Source: Pseudoalteromonas shioyasakiensis
GTDB lineage: Bacteria; Pseudomonadota; Gammaproteobacteria; Enterobacterales; Alteromonadaceae
DNA: 64,000 nucleotides
Direction: 5' to 3'
Assembly (NCBI RefSeq): GCF_024518675.1
Contig: NZ_JANIGL010000003.1
Span: forward strand, 496,001-560,000
The notes beneath the pieces were generated by a model, which had not been told where the DNA came from, made no database searches, and saw only the letters and a program-made list of their open reading frames with translations. The position numbers and the translations under genes were made by a program. Below are positions 63,340-64,000 of this stretch, piece after piece. How positions within the stretch are numbered: position 1 is the stretch's first letter; each line of letters starts with the position of its first letter.

Positions 63340-64000
63340 TTACTTGCTCTTGTTAACTAAAGTCGCAGCCATAACATCTTTTATTTGGCTGTTCGGGGCA
63401 TAGATAGCAGCAATAGCACGGGTATATTGACTGATAAACTCATCATTATTGGCTAACTCACCAAAAATACTACCCTGTTCGATAAACGACGTCGGTGTCG
63501 TCGTCGTTAGTTTAGCTGCAACACTTAACTCGTGTGCCATCGCATCATGAATATCAATTGTGTTACCTTGTTGGTTCACGCCTCTATCACTATATAAGCA
63601 CCAACTTGCAATCACTAGGGCTGCCAATGCTATATCACGACCTTGAGCAAGGTTGTCGCTAATGGTTGCAATCAAAAATTTGGGTAATTTCGCTGAGCTC
63701 TCAGAGCAAATTCGCGCTAAACTATCTTTAATATTCGGGTTTGCAAAGCGTTCTATCAACGTATCTTTATAACCGTCCAGATCAATGCCTGGGAGTTCGT
63801 CTAATAGTGGTGTGACTTCTAAATCCATAAATGCACGAAGGTATTGAGCAAATAAAGGATCTGATACAGTTTCATCTATGGTGCTGTAACCATGTAGTTC
63901 GCCTAATAAACCAAGTACTGAGTGGCCTGCATTTAATAAGCGAATTTTCATTTTTTCATACGGCGTTACATCGCCAACAAACTGCGCACCAACGGTATCC
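63340..64000 (-). CDS. Mannitol 2-dehydrogenase, C-terminal part (partial)
   Basis: The last about 220 residues; the gene runs off the right edge of the window. The frame continues upstream of the first Met at 63951 as DTVGAQFVGDVTPYEKMKIR, the usual sequence of polyol dehydrogenases of the long-chain mannitol group, so that Met is not the start. The catalytic Lys and the LLNAGHSVLGLLGELHGYSTIDE segment are present. It oxidises mannitol (or a related hexitol) to fructose with NAD. First gene in view of the operon with the PfkB kinase. Confidence 0.92.
   Translation of the reverse strand, partial: DTVGAQFVGDVTPYEKMKIRLLNAGHSVLGLLGELHGYSTIDETVSDPLFAQYLRAFMDLEVTPLLDELPGIDLDGYKDTLIERFANPNIKDSLARICSESSAKLPKFLIATISDNLAQGRDIALAALVIASWCLYSDRGVNQQGNTIDIHDAMAHELSVAAKLTTTTPTSFIEQGSIFGELANNDEFISQYTRAIAAIYAPNSQIKDVMAATLVNKSK

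Overview
The window looks like chromosomal DNA of a marine gammaproteobacterium in the Alteromonadales, most likely Pseudoalteromonas or a close relative. The evidence is the low to moderate G+C, the Gram-negative envelope genes (two TonB-dependent receptors, an RND pump, an outer-membrane lipoprotein factor), the udp/cdd/ppc protein types, and the mix of marine-type accessory functions. The genus is an inference from protein style, not from a database match. I saw no rRNA, tRNA or CRISPR array.

Layout. 0-3 kb: end of a DUF4331 gene, a small lipoprotein, a TPR protein and a HupE/UreJ-like membrane protein, a compact cluster of unknown role. 3-9.4 kb: an RND efflux operon (fusion protein, pump, outer-membrane factor) with a TetR gene, controlled from a 32-bp near-perfect palindrome. 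9.6-24 kb: housekeeping and miscellaneous genes (cyanophycinase-like protein, CNNM/CorC-like protein, solute-binding protein, arginase family, uridine phosphorylase, cytidine deaminase, TPR histidine kinase, PEP carboxylase, a DUF393/SDR/flavin reductase trio).

24-45 kb: a hydroxyproline and imino-peptide catabolic island. One operon handles trans-3-hydroxy-L-proline (Cys/Thr dehydratase of the proline racemase fold, ornithine-cyclodeaminase-type reductase) and carries an M24 peptidase. The trans-4-hydroxy-L-proline branch is complete: Cys/Cys 2-epimerase, FAD-dependent D-hydroxyproline dehydrogenase, DapA-type deaminase and ketoglutarate-semialdehyde dehydrogenase. A second M24 peptidase, an Oar-like TonB receptor and a YfcC-type transporter accompany it. 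A FadR-subfamily GntR regulator lies at the end of the epimerase operon, and near-identical TTGTATACAA palindromes sit in five promoters of the island, which defines a probable local regulon. Collagen-type peptides are the natural source of both hydroxyprolines.

Inside this island, 32.5-36.4 kb is a patch of acquired or decaying DNA: an Ntn-hydrolase (penicillin acylase/choloylglycine hydrolase family) broken by a 2-bp GC duplication, a diguanylate cyclase, a truncated IS transposase, and a single integron gene cassette with a well-formed attC site but no integrase in view.

45-53 kb: a parvulin, an unknown outer-membrane barrel, a Fur-box-preceded iron(III) ABC operon led by an uncharacterised periplasmic protein, and an EAL protein with a CSS-type sensor. 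53-60.7 kb: a sucrose regulon (LacI regulator, sucrose phosphorylase, MFS permease, TonB receptor, fructokinase) with two copies of a LacI operator centred on TTAATCGATTAA. 60.7-64 kb: a CstA-type transporter, then a PfkB sugar kinase and the C-terminal part of a mannitol dehydrogenase running off the right edge.
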